Shown: positions 35,205 through 50,909, counted from the first letter of the stretch. The stretch: DNA of 64,000 bases from Haliotis asinina (GCF_037392515.1 NC_090282.1:58242843-58306842); one strand, 5' to 3'. Notes: a model not told the origin generated them from the sequence alone. Numbers and translations are program-made.

Positions 35205-35960
35205 TCAGTTACGTCGTCAGGCCAGTCCGCTGATGACTTCGGCAGGAATCATGTTCTATAAGCCTAAGAGAGTCTGATCAATGTCCTATCGGTTCAGACG
35301 TTCTCATCTGACGATCAAGAACATGCCAGAGATAACGGTGGTTCATGTCAGGAGAACGCGCTGGTCAAGGTAATCCGTTGACGTTAACGTTGTGCAGGTG
35401 TTCTCGAACAATTCTAGCGGTGTGAGGCCTTGCGTCGTCATGCTGCACAATGACTCCACTAGCTGGGGTTATGTTGTATAAAGGACACCACAAACAGGTC
35501 TCAACACTTTATCCCTGTATCGCATTCAGACGTTCTCTACTGGTAACCAGTTCTCTTGGTCTCTGGCCACAAATGCTACCTCATACCGTAACACCTCATC
35601 CACCCAACAGATGAACTTCATGACCTCAGTTTGGCGCCAGTCGCTCTCCTCAACTGAACAGAACATATTTATAGCTGTAAAGCGCACTCACTCCCAGTCA
35701 ATTCACTGCCACCTACGTACAGTTCGTGTCCATTGCAGTCTGAGTTGACGATGCAGCCGGGTAAAGGCCATTCCATGGAAGAGGTGGCAAGCTCGTATAT
35801 CAGCCATGCCAAGTCGTCGAAGGACTGCTCGTCTCCTGATGATGTGTACTGGTGCTGTTGCTGCCGTTGACGTTACAGCCACGAATCTGGTTTTCCCAAT
35901 CTTGGGCGGTCTTGGGTCTGGTTTGTTTGCTGGTTTGGTTTTATCAATTTGCTGATGGTG
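35205..35960 (-). mobile_element. Tc1 transposase relic
   Basis: Minus strand reads VQHDDARPHTARIVREHL, the second-Asp block of a Tc1 transposase, followed by a P-ARSPDMN block. Further right are diverged N-terminal and central parts. Frames are broken in several places; old copy. Confidence 0.8.
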
Positions 35961-35999
35961 GCATGGCTTCAGCTGACGGTTCTTGGCAACTGACGTTGT

Positions 36000-36890
36000 G
36001 AAGTTTTCATACTGACATCTCGTTGCGCTTGCGCAAGTCTTGGCATATTAGTGGGGTTTGTTTAGGTTAGTGCATATTTGCTCTGTCCATCATCGGTATT
36101 TATGACACAGTCGTGCGCGTTCACAGTCATGGGCAGAAAAATATCTTCCACAGTTATTTTTTCACGCTTTGAAAAATGCTCGTAGAAAGTGTTGAGAACA
36201 AATGCGTTGTCAGGATAATGCTGCAGTTTAATGAATGTTTACTGCGTGGATCAAACCTGTAGCAGCGTTGTTGTTTTTCATACAATTACTTTTAAAACAT
36301 TCCTTTGTCTGGGATTTTCCTATCCTGGAATATATATTCATTTTTTATAACAGTTTTAAATGACAAGGTAATGTCTATATCTGCTGCTGTAGCAAGTCCC
36401 AAATCATGTGTTCTCTACAAAATAGACATTCTCCATTTCAAAGATGTCATCGGGTTGTAAAATTTGAAGGTTTCAGTGATCCCTTCTAAAGCTCCTCTTC
36501 GATTCAGTGAGCCAATGAAAACTGAAATCTCCGTTTTACACAGAAAAATACCATTTGTTTTATTTCAGAAAGTAGACTTTTGAACATGTATTAGCACATT
36601 CAGTAATGAGACGGGTCTCCTCTTGAGCTTTACCGCTGGACCAGGTCTAGCTTCTGAGGCTCGTCTCGTCACGCCGTCATATGTGACCATCCACTGGTGG
36701 TATCTAGTATCTTTAACAGAAATAACGGTGCAACATAACAAACAACATTTGTGCGGGGCCTATGGATGATATCATGGCAGGACTAACAGATGCCACAGTC
36801 TTCTACGCATTACCTCGCTGCTGGCATTTTACTTTTGTGCCCGTACCTCTACACAAAACACTGTGGCTTTCAAAAACCGCGAATATTTGG
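36000..36890. other. Gene-free stretch
   Basis: Nothing recognised on either strand. Confidence 0.4.
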
Positions 36891-36894
36891 TTTA

Positions 36895-37100
36895 GAATTG
36901 ATCTTCGGCGACCCATGCTTGTTGTAAGACAAGACTAACGGGATAGGTGGTCAGACTCACTGACTTGGTCGACACATGTCATCGTTTCCCATTTGCGTTG
37001 ATCGATGCTCATGCTGTTTGTCACTGGTATCTCGGTTCCTGACTCGATTTTCTACAGACAGCCACAACAGAGCTGAGATATCGCTGAGTGGGATGTGAAA
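36895..37100 (+). mobile_element. Diverged SINE downstream of the repeat-protein gene
   Basis: CTCACTCAC-family: ACTAACGGGATAGGTGGTCA, GACACATGTCATCG, TTGATCGATGCTCATGCTGT and GCTGAGTGGGATGTG. Tail lost. Confidence 0.78.
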
Positions 37101-37399
37101 CAACAAACAGTCAAACGGAGCTTTCAAAATACAAAAACATACCGTGAATCGGCGATGCCTGACTTGCACTGTCATGATATAGAAATTAATCGAAATTGCC
37201 ATTTTTTCGAAATCGTTGCCATTTTTTTTTGTTAAGGTGTCATATAACACTTTCTTCATGTGACACCTTATCAAAACGATTTTTAACTTTTGGCAAATGA
37301 AGCATACCCAATTTAAATTACATTTTTCTATCACAAAAGTAAAACTTTCCACAGCTACAGTTGTTACTTACTCGTTTGTCCAATTGGTGATGGAGTTTC

Positions 37400-40300
37400 T
37401 CAAGGTACAGGGTTATAAGCTGGGAATTTCCGTTGGGATTTGATATATTTTCGTAGTCTTTGGACCAGCATTCTTTGCATAATTGCCCCAAATTCGGCAT
37501 TGCTTATCGGTTCCAGTATATTACCAGTGCCTGTATATGGGTCTGCGTATGGAACGGGTGAACGCCTTGGTTCGAGCGGGTGGCTCAGTTTCGCATTTAC
37601 CGAGTTCTCTACAGCCTTTACTGGAACAATCTCTTTTATGGCAATTGGAGGATGGTCCGTAACTGGTGACATATCCTGCCCCGCGGCTGGTGCTGTCTGT
37701 GTCGTTGCCTGACCACTGACATGTGTCTTGGGTCTTGAATATACCTCTGAGAAATGTTCACCTATTTGCGAAATAGAAGCTGGTGTCTGAGCATCTACTT
37801 GAATTGGTGCTGATGTCGTTGTCTGTGCACCTGTCTGGTCATTGACTGGTGTCTGTGCACCTGTAGCATCTGAATATTGTGCTCCTATCTGCAAGGGAAC
37901 CGTTGTCTGTTCGATAGGCTGGCTCGAGGTTTGTACCGCTGGAGATTCTGTCTGACCAGGATTGTATTTCTGTTTGGTCCATTGACCTGCGAGATAGACC
38001 GGTACCCATATAGCACTTGGAGTTGATGTCTGCATGCTTCCTTGACCTGCATCATATACCGATGTCCTACTCTGACCTGAAGTTGATATCTGCATGTTCC
38101 CCTGAGGTGCATCATATACCAATGCCCTGCTCTGACCTGAAGTTGATGGCTGCATGCTTCCTTGACCTGCATCATATACCGATGTCCTACTCTGACCTGA
38201 AGTTGATATCTGCATGTTCCCCTGAGGTGCATCATATACCAATGCCCTGCTCTGACCTGAAGTTGATGGCTGCATGCTTCCTTGACCTGCATCATATACC
38301 GATGTCCCACTCTGACCTGAAGTTGATGTCTGCATGTTACCTTGGCCTGCATCGTATACCGACGTCCTACTTTGACCTGAAGAGCTGCTTCCTTGACCTG
38401 CATTATAAACCCCACGTTGACCTGAAACTGAGAGGGAGGATGGCGACTGCATGGCTGCACGCATCTTCTGCATGTCATACTGATGGTATTCCGCCATTTT
38501 TCTAAATTGTTCAAACAGATTCCTCATTAAATGTGTCTTCGCCGCATTAGTAGCCTGCGTGATGATCTGATGCTGATGTTGCTGCCCAGCAGATGTTGCA
38601 GGCGTAGACTGAACTGACGCTGACTCAGATCCTGCCGTACCTCTGGCTTGTTGGTGATTATATGAAGGCTTTCTTATGAGGACGGTCTGTCGGTGAGTCT
38701 CGGGAACACGAGCTCCTGTTGTGGGTAACGGAGACGTCACCTCGGGGGTCTCAGGGGCTTCGTATTCATAATTTGGGGGATAGGTGGCTCCACCAAGTGA
38801 ATTTGGCCCCCCAGCCTGGACTCCTGGAGCAGTTTGACCTTGAGCCACTTCCGGTGCTTCGATATCTGGTGCTTCGGTGGCTGCAGTGGCAACATTAGCA
38901 CCTTGGATTGCTTGACCTGGTCTTATCCGAGCATGATAGACTATAGGGCCTTGTCCTTGAGCTACCTCTTGTGTTTCGACTTCGGTCTGACTCTGCTGTT
39001 GCGCTTGTCCAAGGCTGCAACAGAGGACTAGGACAAGGGTCCGGCCCTGAAATGTGAAACTTTGGCACTATGACACAAGCAAAACTCGTACCGTTCACTG
39101 TTCAAATTCGTTTACTGGCGACCCTACCTCCTACCTGAGCAGTGACTGCTTTTTCTCCATCTCCAAACAACAAATACCAATGAAACAATGAATGATATCA
39201 ATGCATTATACAACTCTTTCAAATGGAACTAGCTGATCAAACTGCAAACATCATTTAAAACTACATTGTAACGGAAAGTACGTGTTTTGAAACCATCTTA
39301 AATATGAAATTAAGTATGAAGCCTTCAAAATAGTCTATTGGAAGAAATATTAAAACACTTTGTACTAAGACCTATTTGTTCTTGGGCTGACAAGTCTTCT
39401 CAAGTTTCTTACTCCAATGTGCATTCATAAAGGATACCAAAAGACCTTCCGTGTAATACCATTTTTATTAAACGAGTTAATGATTTGGTATCAAACGAGC
39501 CAAAGCGAGCTTGATACTAAATTTTTAACGAGTTAAATAAATATGGTATTTCACAGAAGCGAGTTTAGTATTCTGTTTATTACTCACCAGCATAAATTAA
39601 CAAGAACTGCTGCAAAATTGCCTACAGTGTGAGGACTCTCAGCTTTCAAGTCTAGCAAGGTCTAATAAAATTGAGACGACGACATTAGCATTGTGACGTC
39701 ACAACTTTAAACCATTTTGACGTCATACGTCAAGCGGTATTACACTAGTGTAATATTACCGTAAAGATATTACACCGCAGTATCTTCAACGGGCGAGTAA
39801 TAAAAACGATATCAAGTTGGGTATAGGTCTGATGCCACTAAGGCTGTAGTTGTCATCTAAAGAGACATCAGCCTGTCATGCGACGTAATTAACCATAATT
39901 ATCATTTATGCTCAGCAATAATTCTTTCCAAGGCTATTTAGCCTTCAAGTATAATATTAATGGTGATCCAAAGAATTAACTTAATTTACTTAATGCGCCA
40001 AATATGTATATCGTAATCAATTTGAGAGTTTTTACTTACGTTTAATTATTTGTATTGCTGCCCCAACACCTAACTTCAAGCTAATTTTTCGATTGCACAA
40101 ATAAAATGGTTGTCATCGATCCATATAAAATATGTTTTCCTATATATTGAAGTTGGATATTGGACATGATTCACATGTGTATTAAACTATAGAACGTTGA
40201 CTTATCAAGTACTTTATAGCGACAATAGAGACGTTTATGTATGTATTGTCTTGTCATATGTATATCTTCATAGGTAGAATATGTGTGGCATACCTCTCGT

Positions 40301-40576
40301 GTGCTCAGGTATGGCGTTTTACACACCAAGCGGCGTAAAACCATACTCACTCACTAATGGTCATATAAACAGCTAAAGAAGGTAATGCTCCTAAATATAC
40401 GATTAAGTAAACGGTATAACATTGATTTGCATGTAACTTTCGTGCTATGCCTCTTGACTTGCTAATCAATTCCGTTCAGAAAAGTTAACATCGGGTAAGA
40501 CATCAATAAAATCACGGCACAAATTGATAATATGAAACAGAACACTTACAAGGGCGACGTGAGACCTGGGGGACAT
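37400..40576 (-). CDS. Secreted Gln/Ser/Thr-rich repetitive protein, two exons
   Basis: Exon 1 (40576-40550) encodes MSPRSHVAL and ends at a GTAAGT donor. Exon 2 (39046-37400, acceptor ACATTTCAG) continues in phase 0 with GRTLVLVLCCSLGQA, so the junction completes a signal peptide, probably cut after residue 24. The total is 557 residues. After a Gln/Ala/Pro-rich stretch comes a charged, possibly helical segment (NLFEQFRKMAEYHQYDMQKM). Then about eight repeats of roughly 20 residues, VYDAGQGSMQPSTSGQSR type (residues about 222-380), a Thr/Gln/Pro-rich stretch and a basic C-terminal tail (QRMLVQRLRKYIKSQRKF). No Cys follows the signal peptide. I do not recognise the family. Composition resembles extracellular matrix or shell-matrix repeat proteins of molluscs, an inference only. 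Confidence 0.85.
37996..38410 (-). repeat. 60-bp coding tandem repeats with a perfect 120-bp duplication
   Basis: Seven 54- or 60-bp units inside exon 2 of the secreted repeat protein. 38041-38160 and 38161-38280 are identical over all 120 bases, so a two-unit block (VYDAGQG then VYDAPQG types) duplicated recently. The periodicity keeps other frames open on both strands; those are shadows. Confidence 0.95.
39451..39588 (-). mobile_element. Foldback MITE-like element, copy 2
   Basis: Inverted relative of the element at 29,631-29,765, here inside the intron of the secreted repeat-protein gene: AATACCATTTTTATTAAACG, TTTGGTATCAAACGAGC, then GCGAGCTTGATACTAAA and TTCTGTTTATTACTCACC. Confidence 0.85.
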
Positions 40577-40631
40577 GATGTCAACGAGGTAGCTGAAGTC
40601 GCAAGTGAAGTAGAAAAGACACATGCGCTGC

Positions 40632-40639
40632 ATATATAT
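40632..40639 (-). promoter_or_regulatory. Candidate TATA box of repeat-protein gene
   Basis: TATATATA on the minus strand 56-63 bases upstream of the ATG; this would place transcription start near 40,605 and give a 5' UTR of about 30 bases. Spacing supports it, but no experiment does. Confidence 0.5.
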
Positions 40640-40649
40640 TTAGATGAAA

Positions 40650-44200
<3,551 letters not shown>

Positions 44201-44222
44201 CAAATAAACGACAAGGCGGATA

Positions 44223-44425
44223 TGTGAGTGACTTTAGCTTTAGTCACCAGTATGGCGCCGTTTTGTAAATAATTAAGTCTGGACCAGGCGGTATGGACAT
44301 CGATCTATGAAGTTGGGAAACAATGACATGTGTCAACCAAGTCTGACCCCTCGATCCCGTTAGGCACTTCTTGCAACAAGTATGGGTTACTGAAGGTCAG
44401 ATCTAACCAGGATCATCACAGGCAA
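44223..44425 (-). mobile_element. CTCACTCAC-tailed SINE, diverged
   Basis: GTGAGTGACTTTAGCTTTAG, TTGTAAATAATTAAGTCTGG, GGACATCGATCTATGAAGTT and a GTCAGATCTAACCAGGATC end. Confidence 0.82.
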
Positions 44426-44499
44426 AATGAAAATGTAATAATACTCAGTCGTGATGCTGAGTTCAAAGATCACATTCTTTCGAATCCCAGTTCGATCCC

Positions 44500-44690
44500 T
44501 AATCAGAGCATTGGTGAGGGAGTGAGGTTAATGATTAAACACTTTTAGGAAAATCACAGCAACATTTGTGGGGACAACAGAAATTGTCATCGCACAATAC
44601 CCATCACGTAATGTGTGAATCAAACTTGGGTCACCAGCTTGAGGATCGAACACTTTAACCTCTAGGCCACCCCACCGCCCCCTCTGCCCC
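44500..44690 (-). mobile_element. tRNA-headed SINE, copy 4
   Basis: Minus-strand A-box region CTCTAGGCCACCCCACCGCC and diverged B box GAGGATCGAACAC, with a TTTAGGAAAATCACAGC body. Confidence 0.75.
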
Positions 44691-44699
44691 TAATTCACA

Positions 44700-46430
44700 C
44701 GAACAGCCGACGTAACTTGTTGTACCGATTACCTAGATCCCATCTGTTTCTATACAAGCCCTTTACAAGCTCCTTACCAAGCAAAAAAAACAGCTCTGGT
44801 CATGGTTTGTGAAATTACTTTGGTTAAACAGATTACCTGGTGATTGACGGTGATGAATTACGATCGACTTGGAAACAGTCATTTACCAGTTATACAGATG
44901 CGACATTCGTTCTCAATAATGGTCTTTCTATATACGTCTGTCGACATTCTGGGAAAGACACATCAGGCAGACTATTAACGACCTCATGTCAAGACAATGT
45001 CATGCATGAAGATAACGTTCTGCCATTCTCGACGGTCGCTTACAGAATTGACATTTGTTTTCTACCTTTTCATTGTCCCTTCTCACGCTTCGAACACATT
45101 TTATATCACGTGCATTAAATAAATAAATGTGTGTGTGCGCGCGTGCGTGCGCGTGTATGAGTTTAAATGCTAGTTACGGGCAAATAATAAAGGATTCGTT
45201 CCATTAGTAAAATGGTGCAATATTTCCGGAGTTTTCCACTTTCTTTTCTGTTTTCTGTCAGGAAGAGTCACGTTCTACCTTCACATTGTTCATCATGCAA
45301 ATTATGTGTCCGAAGAGATATTTAGACACAGGTTAATATATGCAACAAATTCTGCAAATTCCTGTGCGTCAGGTGAAATGTATTTATGGACCAGAATGTC
45401 TCCTATTGCAACGATGGCCTCATTTCTTTCGGTTTAGGTTTTATACAACCATCCTTCAAGACTGTCACATCTCTATGTAGGTTACATTTTCTGTCTTTGA
45501 AATTTAACTTGTAATCGGTGAACTTATTGTCGTTATCAATTATCCTTGCTCAACTTTAAACCAAATGTGTGATTTTCATTTGATGTAGGATTGAATTTGA
45601 AATTTACTACATGACCATTTTCACAATGCTCACAAAAGGCGCTTGTCAAGAGATTATGTAGGATTAAATGAGTTCATAAAATCATCTGTGGTCCTCCTGC
45701 AATTGTCACTCCACGAACACCATATTGATTACACATAATGTGCAGTATTATAATGACGTATGGGTGGAATGACGATAGAAATGACGTCATAGCTGAAAAT
45801 TATTTGCGTCTTTCACGACTGAGGTTTTGTTAGATTTCTCTAAAGCGGATCTCATGAGGAAGAAAAATGGTGGGTAACAGAAAAATCGTATATATGGATA
45901 CGCAGGTTGGTCATGCTGCTTTTCTGAAGCTCTCGTAAGAATCTCTGAAGTACCGTTTTCCTCTTACAGGAAATAAGAAAAACTTCTCAGACTAATCTCT
46001 ATGGAGCTTTCTACAACTGTGGGTTCAAAATATCACTTTCTGAGGAAGAAAAACGGAAGCGTTTATTGTTATAAAACGCTGCTGATTTAGTGTAAATTCA
46101 AGAGCATGGATTTATCTAGCTGAAATGGATGGAGTTAACGATGTGTTTCCAGACTCAAGGACTATATCAAAATGGTAGTTTCCATGCGATGTAAAATGTG
46201 TTCCTAGACACCTGGACCATCGCAAAATAATAGTTTGCGTGGGATTTAAAATGTGTTCCTAGACACACTGACACATTACTGACGATGGCATAAATAAGTG
46301 TGGTATCTTCCTCTGATGTCAGGGCGCAGTGGCTAAGAATATTGATCACATATTTGTCACGAGCTATGATAATCCAGACCTCCGTGTTATCGCTTTAGTA
46401 TTCCTATTTCAAAATAATATCCTATTACCC
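44700..46430. other. Gene-free stretch
   Basis: An alternating purine-pyrimidine run (GTGTGTGCGCGCGTGCGTGC) lies at 45,128-45,155. A roughly 60-bp unit ending AAAATGTGTTCCTAGACAC occurs twice at 46,150-46,266. Nothing coding recognised. Confidence 0.45.
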
Positions 46431-46439
46431 GTGAAGGTC

Positions 46440-46690
46440 CCGGCGTAGAATAGGCCTTCAGCAACCCATGCTTGCCATAAAAAGCGACTATGTTTGCCGT
46501 AAGAGGCGACTAACGGGATCGTGTGGTCAGGCTGTCTGACTTAGTTGACACATGTGATCGGTTCCCACTTGTGCAGATCGATGCTCATGTTGTTGATCAC
46601 TGGATTGTCTGGTCCAGACTCGCTTATTTACAGACCGCCACCATATGGCTGGAATATTGCTGAGTGCGGCGTAAACCTCACTCACTCACT
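46440..46690 (+). mobile_element. CTCACTCAC-tailed SINE, near full length
   Basis: GAATAGGCCTTCAGCAACCC, GAGGCGACTAACGGGATC, ATTGTCTGGTCCAGACTCGC, GGAATATTGCTGAGTGCGGC, CTCACTCACTC. Confidence 0.9.
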
Positions 46691-47121
46691 CCTCTTTCAA
46701 CTTTAGAACAGAGTCAAAGCAAAATCACAATGGTAGTATGTCGTACCATTTGCTTCGGTTTGATATACGTAACAAACAACTGAAATCGTACCTCATTAAT
46801 GTCATTTGGTATTTTGTATGACTCAGAGCTCTTCAATCACTTTAGCTCCACGTCAACATGACGGAAGCTTGGCCAGTATCGTGAAGACGTTAAGACAAAG
46901 CCGTCACAAAACTTCACTCATATCAGCCGTAAAGCGGAAGGAACATTGAAGGTTTTGCAAAGAGGCGTTATGTTCTCCATTGCTAAATCATTCTCCCTTC
47001 GGACACCACGCGCACCTTTCCTGAAACTACATGAAGGAATTGCATGAGTATATATGAAAGGTGGTTCATTGTGAAAGCCCCTTCTTACCTCCAGTGAATT
47101 ATCTTGGGGGTATTGAGTGAG

Positions 47122-47275
47122 GAGTGTGTGTGTGTTTGGTGATTATATGTGTGTCTGTGTGTGTGTCTGTGTGTGTGTCTGTGTCTCTGTGTGGCTGTGT
47201 GTGTCTGTGTGTGTGTGAGTGAGGGGGATGGCGGGTGGTGGTGGTGTGTGTGTGTAGGGGTGTGTGTGTGTGTGT
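47122..47275. repeat. GT-rich low-complexity tract
   Basis: Interrupted (GT)n with CTGTGT variants, about 150 bp. Confidence 0.95.
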
Positions 47276-47524
47276 TGAGGAGCATTTCCCCGTAACTGTT
47301 GGCAGTTTTCAGCGTTACAAGCCCCTATGTAACATTTCACTTTTCTCAGTACATTAAAGCTTTTAGTACTGTTTGAGTCCCATCCACGATTCGAACTCAC
47401 ACCATCAGAGCCCGTGGTCAAGACTACCAGTTGTCAGACTTGTCAGATTTAAATGGAAGTAGCCCTGGCTGAAGGGTTACATGGCTGATTCCTTTTACGT
47501 GTATGCTTGCCTTATTCTATATGC

Positions 47525-47697
47525 CGGGGCCCGGGGTAGCCCAGTGGTTAAAGCGTTCATCGTCATGCTGGAGACCCAGGGTCGATTTCCCACATGGTTA
47601 CAATGTGTGAAATCCATTTCCGGTGTCCACCGTCGTGATATTACTGGAATATTTTTAAAAGAGGCGTCATTCTCACTAACTCACTCCAAGGTATGAC
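47525..47697 (+). mobile_element. tRNA-headed SINE, copy 5
   Basis: A box TAGCCCAGTGG, B box GGGTCGATTTCC, body CGTGATATTACTGGAATATT and a CTCACTAACTCACTCC tail shared with the second SINE family. Confidence 0.88.
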
Positions 47698-47699
47698 GT

Positions 47700-48054
47700 T
47701 TGTAGTGTATGAGTGGCCCGATACAACACAAGCACGAGTCATGGTTAGTTTCAACCAGACATGTTGTATTGCAAACTCGTGGGAATTAAGCATGACGAAT
47801 GCCACGTCATAAATGTCACTTTTCGGGGTCAAACTGTTATTATGATGATGTATCATTATTAATGCGCTCAAACTAACGACGCCCGTTCTTGTTTTTTTTT
47901 TGTGTATCAACGGATCCTATGCGGTTCACCGACCTAACGACATATTATTTTAACAATAGCACAATGATGCACTTGCACGATACAATTTGAAAAGTGCGGT
48001 TAACTGACGAAACTTTCATTCGTTTTAGAATGTGGGCTTTGTTGGATGTGCACT

Positions 48055-48086
<32 letters not shown>

Positions 48087-48840
48087 GCTGTTGTTCATCT
48101 ATCTATACATTTACTATGTATACTTTGAAGTCGGTAGGTATACATCCCTGTGCGGCATATTCATATATTGCAAACTTAGTAGGTGTTAGATTCATGACTA
48201 ACGAACGGCCCATATCACTGACACCCTGAGGGTCTTGTCTCCTTTTTTAATCAAACGGTATAAGTCTGTTGGCGAAATCTGTACGCTAACATCAATGTCG
48301 CAAATACAGGCATCAGAACGGGACGATCGTATTTCGTATCTAGATATTGCGTGTCTTAGCAACATTCAGTTACTGTAAAATATACCAAACATTCAAAGCA
48401 TATTTACATTTACAAGCTGTTTTAAATGTGGCATTTTTGTCGTTTTAATTTGTGCTCAGTTTGCCCACAATCACCAGCGGCTGAAGAGTTGATATGAGAG
48501 TGGCAAAGGTACTGTAGGTCCCCATGGTCCCTAGTATGAGGATCTACCTTCAGGTGTTGGCGATTTAGAGTCAGTTTTTTACAATGCACAGTTCAAATAG
48601 TGTTATTAGTTTTAACTTTCGATACTAGTTTTAGTTGGAATTGTGATATTCTAGTTGCTCTCCTTTGACGACAAGTTTTTATATTATACACATCTTTCAT
48701 TTCAAGATCACATATGTTCTCGTCACGATGTGACTGAAACATTGCCGATGTGACGTTAAATCTTAACTCACTCACTCACTCACTCACTCACCAAGGAATG
48801 ACGGCGAAGATTCGGGTCTGATTGTCCACGTAGGTACAAT
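47700..48840. other. Gene-free stretch
   Basis: Holds a (TTG)n run at 48,054-48,095 and a SINE tail remnant ending in six CTCA units near 48,765-48,790. No coding signal. Confidence 0.45.
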
Positions 48841-48849
48841 GTCAGGCGT

Positions 48850-49530
48850 ACTACACAAACGGTGAACAAATCATCAAAACTGAACTCACATACACAAAAA
48901 CAGAACGAAAATCACTAGAAACCGCCACAACATCCTCTAAAACCGAAACAGAGCCACTGTAATGGAAAACTGATCGTCTGAAATGGAAACAAAACTCGCT
49001 TATCAACTGCAACAGCTCCCGTGAACGGTCGCCGAGCGCACCAAACGGCAGTCACAGCATCCAAACACGGCAACCATAGCATCCCGAAACTGCATAAATA
49101 TCATCAAAGATGGCGGAGAGGGGAGACGAACAGGCTGTAGTTAATAACATTTTTCGACACCATGAGTCTAATCTTGAAAATCTGATATCGGGATGTAGCG
49201 CATTAACCCCTATTGTATTAAGCCCATGTTCAGACTTTTCAGAGTCAGGCTTACGATTCTGCACAATTTGGTTCCCCATTCGGCCTGTCTCTGAGAGGTC
49301 TGAACATAAGTTTGAAGCTTAATACAGTAGGTGGTTGATGTGCTACATCCCGATGTCAAATATTCAAGATTAGATTCATGGTTACGAAAAACATTATTGA
49401 CTACAACCTGTTCGTCACCCCTCGCCGCTATCTTTGATGATATTTATGCCGTTTCTGTTTCGGTGTATATGAGTTCAGTTTTGGTGTATATGAATTCAGT
49501 TTTGATGACTTGTTCGCCGTTGGTATGGTA
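48850..49530. mobile_element. Long foldback (palindromic) element
   Basis: Inner arms 49,085-49,225 and 49,315-49,455 are inverted repeats (AAATATCATCAAAGATGGCG against CGCTATCTTTGATGATATTT). Outer arms also pair (CGGTGAACAAATCATCAAAA against TTTTGATGACTTGTTCGCCG), the left outer arm carrying extra sequence. No transposase inside; MITE or foldback type. Confidence 0.88.
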
Positions 49531-49614
49531 GGCCCGAATGTGCAAAGACAGCATAACAGGGCATGGGTAATAAAACAATGTTGGGGTGTGAAGAACATTA
49601 CGCAGAGGGCAACC

Positions 49615-49712
49615 AATGAATGGGTGAAGCCCAATTCCGGTGTCCCCCTGCTGTTATATTGCTGGAATACTGCTAAAAGCGGTGTGAAACCTCACACTCT
49701 CACTCACTCACC
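49615..49712 (+). mobile_element. SINE 3' fragment
   Basis: CCAATTCCGGTGTCCCCCTG, TATATTGCTGGAATACTGC, AAGCGGTGTGAAAC and CTCACTCACTCACC: the 3' half of the tRNA-headed family. Confidence 0.8.
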
Positions 49713-50019
49713 GAGATCAGCAAATACAGACTTCCTCTCCACAGACATTTTAAAGCCGCATGATGAAAAAGGCATTTCGACTTTAATTCTCTCGATCTCG
49801 TAAGCGATGCCCTAAATGCTCGAATGAAAGGTGTTTCCTAACGTTGCTCGGAATTACAGCAGCGAGGACTGAGATCTGATTTAAAGCGGATTCTTCATAG
49901 TAGCAGCAGGATGTTTTAACTTGTACAAGTGCTCATAGCGTTCTTGCGACACATAATTTTAGAGGTATCCTGACAGTACATAGTGCTAAATGATTAACTG
50001 ATAGGTTTGTCTGTTGTTT

Positions 50020-50095
50020 ACAGTCACACTCAGCAATATGTCAGCTATATGGCTTCCGTAAATAGCCGAGTCTAGACCAACTCGGATCTAATTAA
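50020..50095 (-). mobile_element. SINE fragment
   Basis: CACACTCAGCAATATGTCAG, CTATATGGC and GAGTCTAGACCA; short reverse-direction piece of the CTCACTCAC family. Confidence 0.7.
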
Positions 50096-50343
50096 TTAGT
50101 AAGTTCTTAGTGTTTGTCTTGTACTAATGCAGTATCCTCCCTGCTGTCCATTGTTGCAGACGGGGCCACCCTTTCAGTCAGAGCGAGCATTTGTCAGAAG
50201 ACCCGTTAGTCAGAATCCAGTTGATCATAAGGCCTGTTAGTGAGAAAGCCCGACAGTCAGAAAAAGAATGAGCTTGTGAAAGAGAGAGTCGGAAACAGAT
50301 GGAGAAAAAGAGAATGAAAATGAACGTGCATGAGGAAAATAAG

Positions 50344-50618
50344 TGTGAGTGAGTGAGTTTAGTTTTACGCCCCACTCAGCAATATTCCAGCTATATGGCG
50401 ACGGTCTGTAAATAAGCGAGTCTGGACCAGACAATCCAGTGATCAACAATATGAGCAAAGATCTGCACAAGTGGGAACCGATCACATGTGTCAACCAAGT
50501 AGGCGAGCCTCACCACCCGATCCCGTTAGTCGCCTCTTACGACATGCATAGTCGCCTTTTATGGCAAGCATGGGTTGCTGAAGGCCTATTCTACCCCGGG
50601 ACCTTCACGGGTTACGGA
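50344..50618 (-). mobile_element. Full-length CTCACTCAC-tailed SINE
   Basis: GTGAGTGAGTGAGTTTAGTT, CAATATTCCAGCTATATGGC, GACAATCCAGTGATCAACAA, GGCAAGCATGGGTTGCTGAA and a CCGGGACCTTCACGGG end. About 275 bp, one of the least diverged copies. Confidence 0.93.
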
Positions 50619-50909
50619 AAATGGGAGGGCAAAGAAATGGAATATGTAGACCAATAGAAAAGAAATTAGATTGGCTTGACACACTTTCAAATTGACTAAT
50701 GCACGAACACTTTGCAGGTCACCACCGGTTTGTAATACACGTCACAAACTGCCATAGCAGCTTATGCAAACTACACGAGGAAAAATCCTTGCTTAGTTAG
50801 AGATAGGGGACCAGATGACTGTCATTTTGAGTAGCAGAATTTTCAGTGACCTTAAAGTGCTTCATATTTAGGTGTTCATTTTGAGTAGTAGACCATGTGA
50901 CCTTAAAAG

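Noticed and set aside
37885-38514. Second minus-strand frame and a plus-strand frame over the coding repeats
   Set aside because: By-products of the 60-bp periodicity; only one frame connects to a signal peptide and the rest of exon 2.
39120-39185. Alternative first exon of the repeat protein (ATGGAGAAAAAGCAG then a GTAGG donor, minus strand)
   Set aside because: It ends in the wrong phase for the exon 2 frame, whereas 40,576-40,550 gives the right phase and a GTAAGT donor.
47085-47421. His/Thr-rich reading frames
   Set aside because: Translations of the GT-rich tract.
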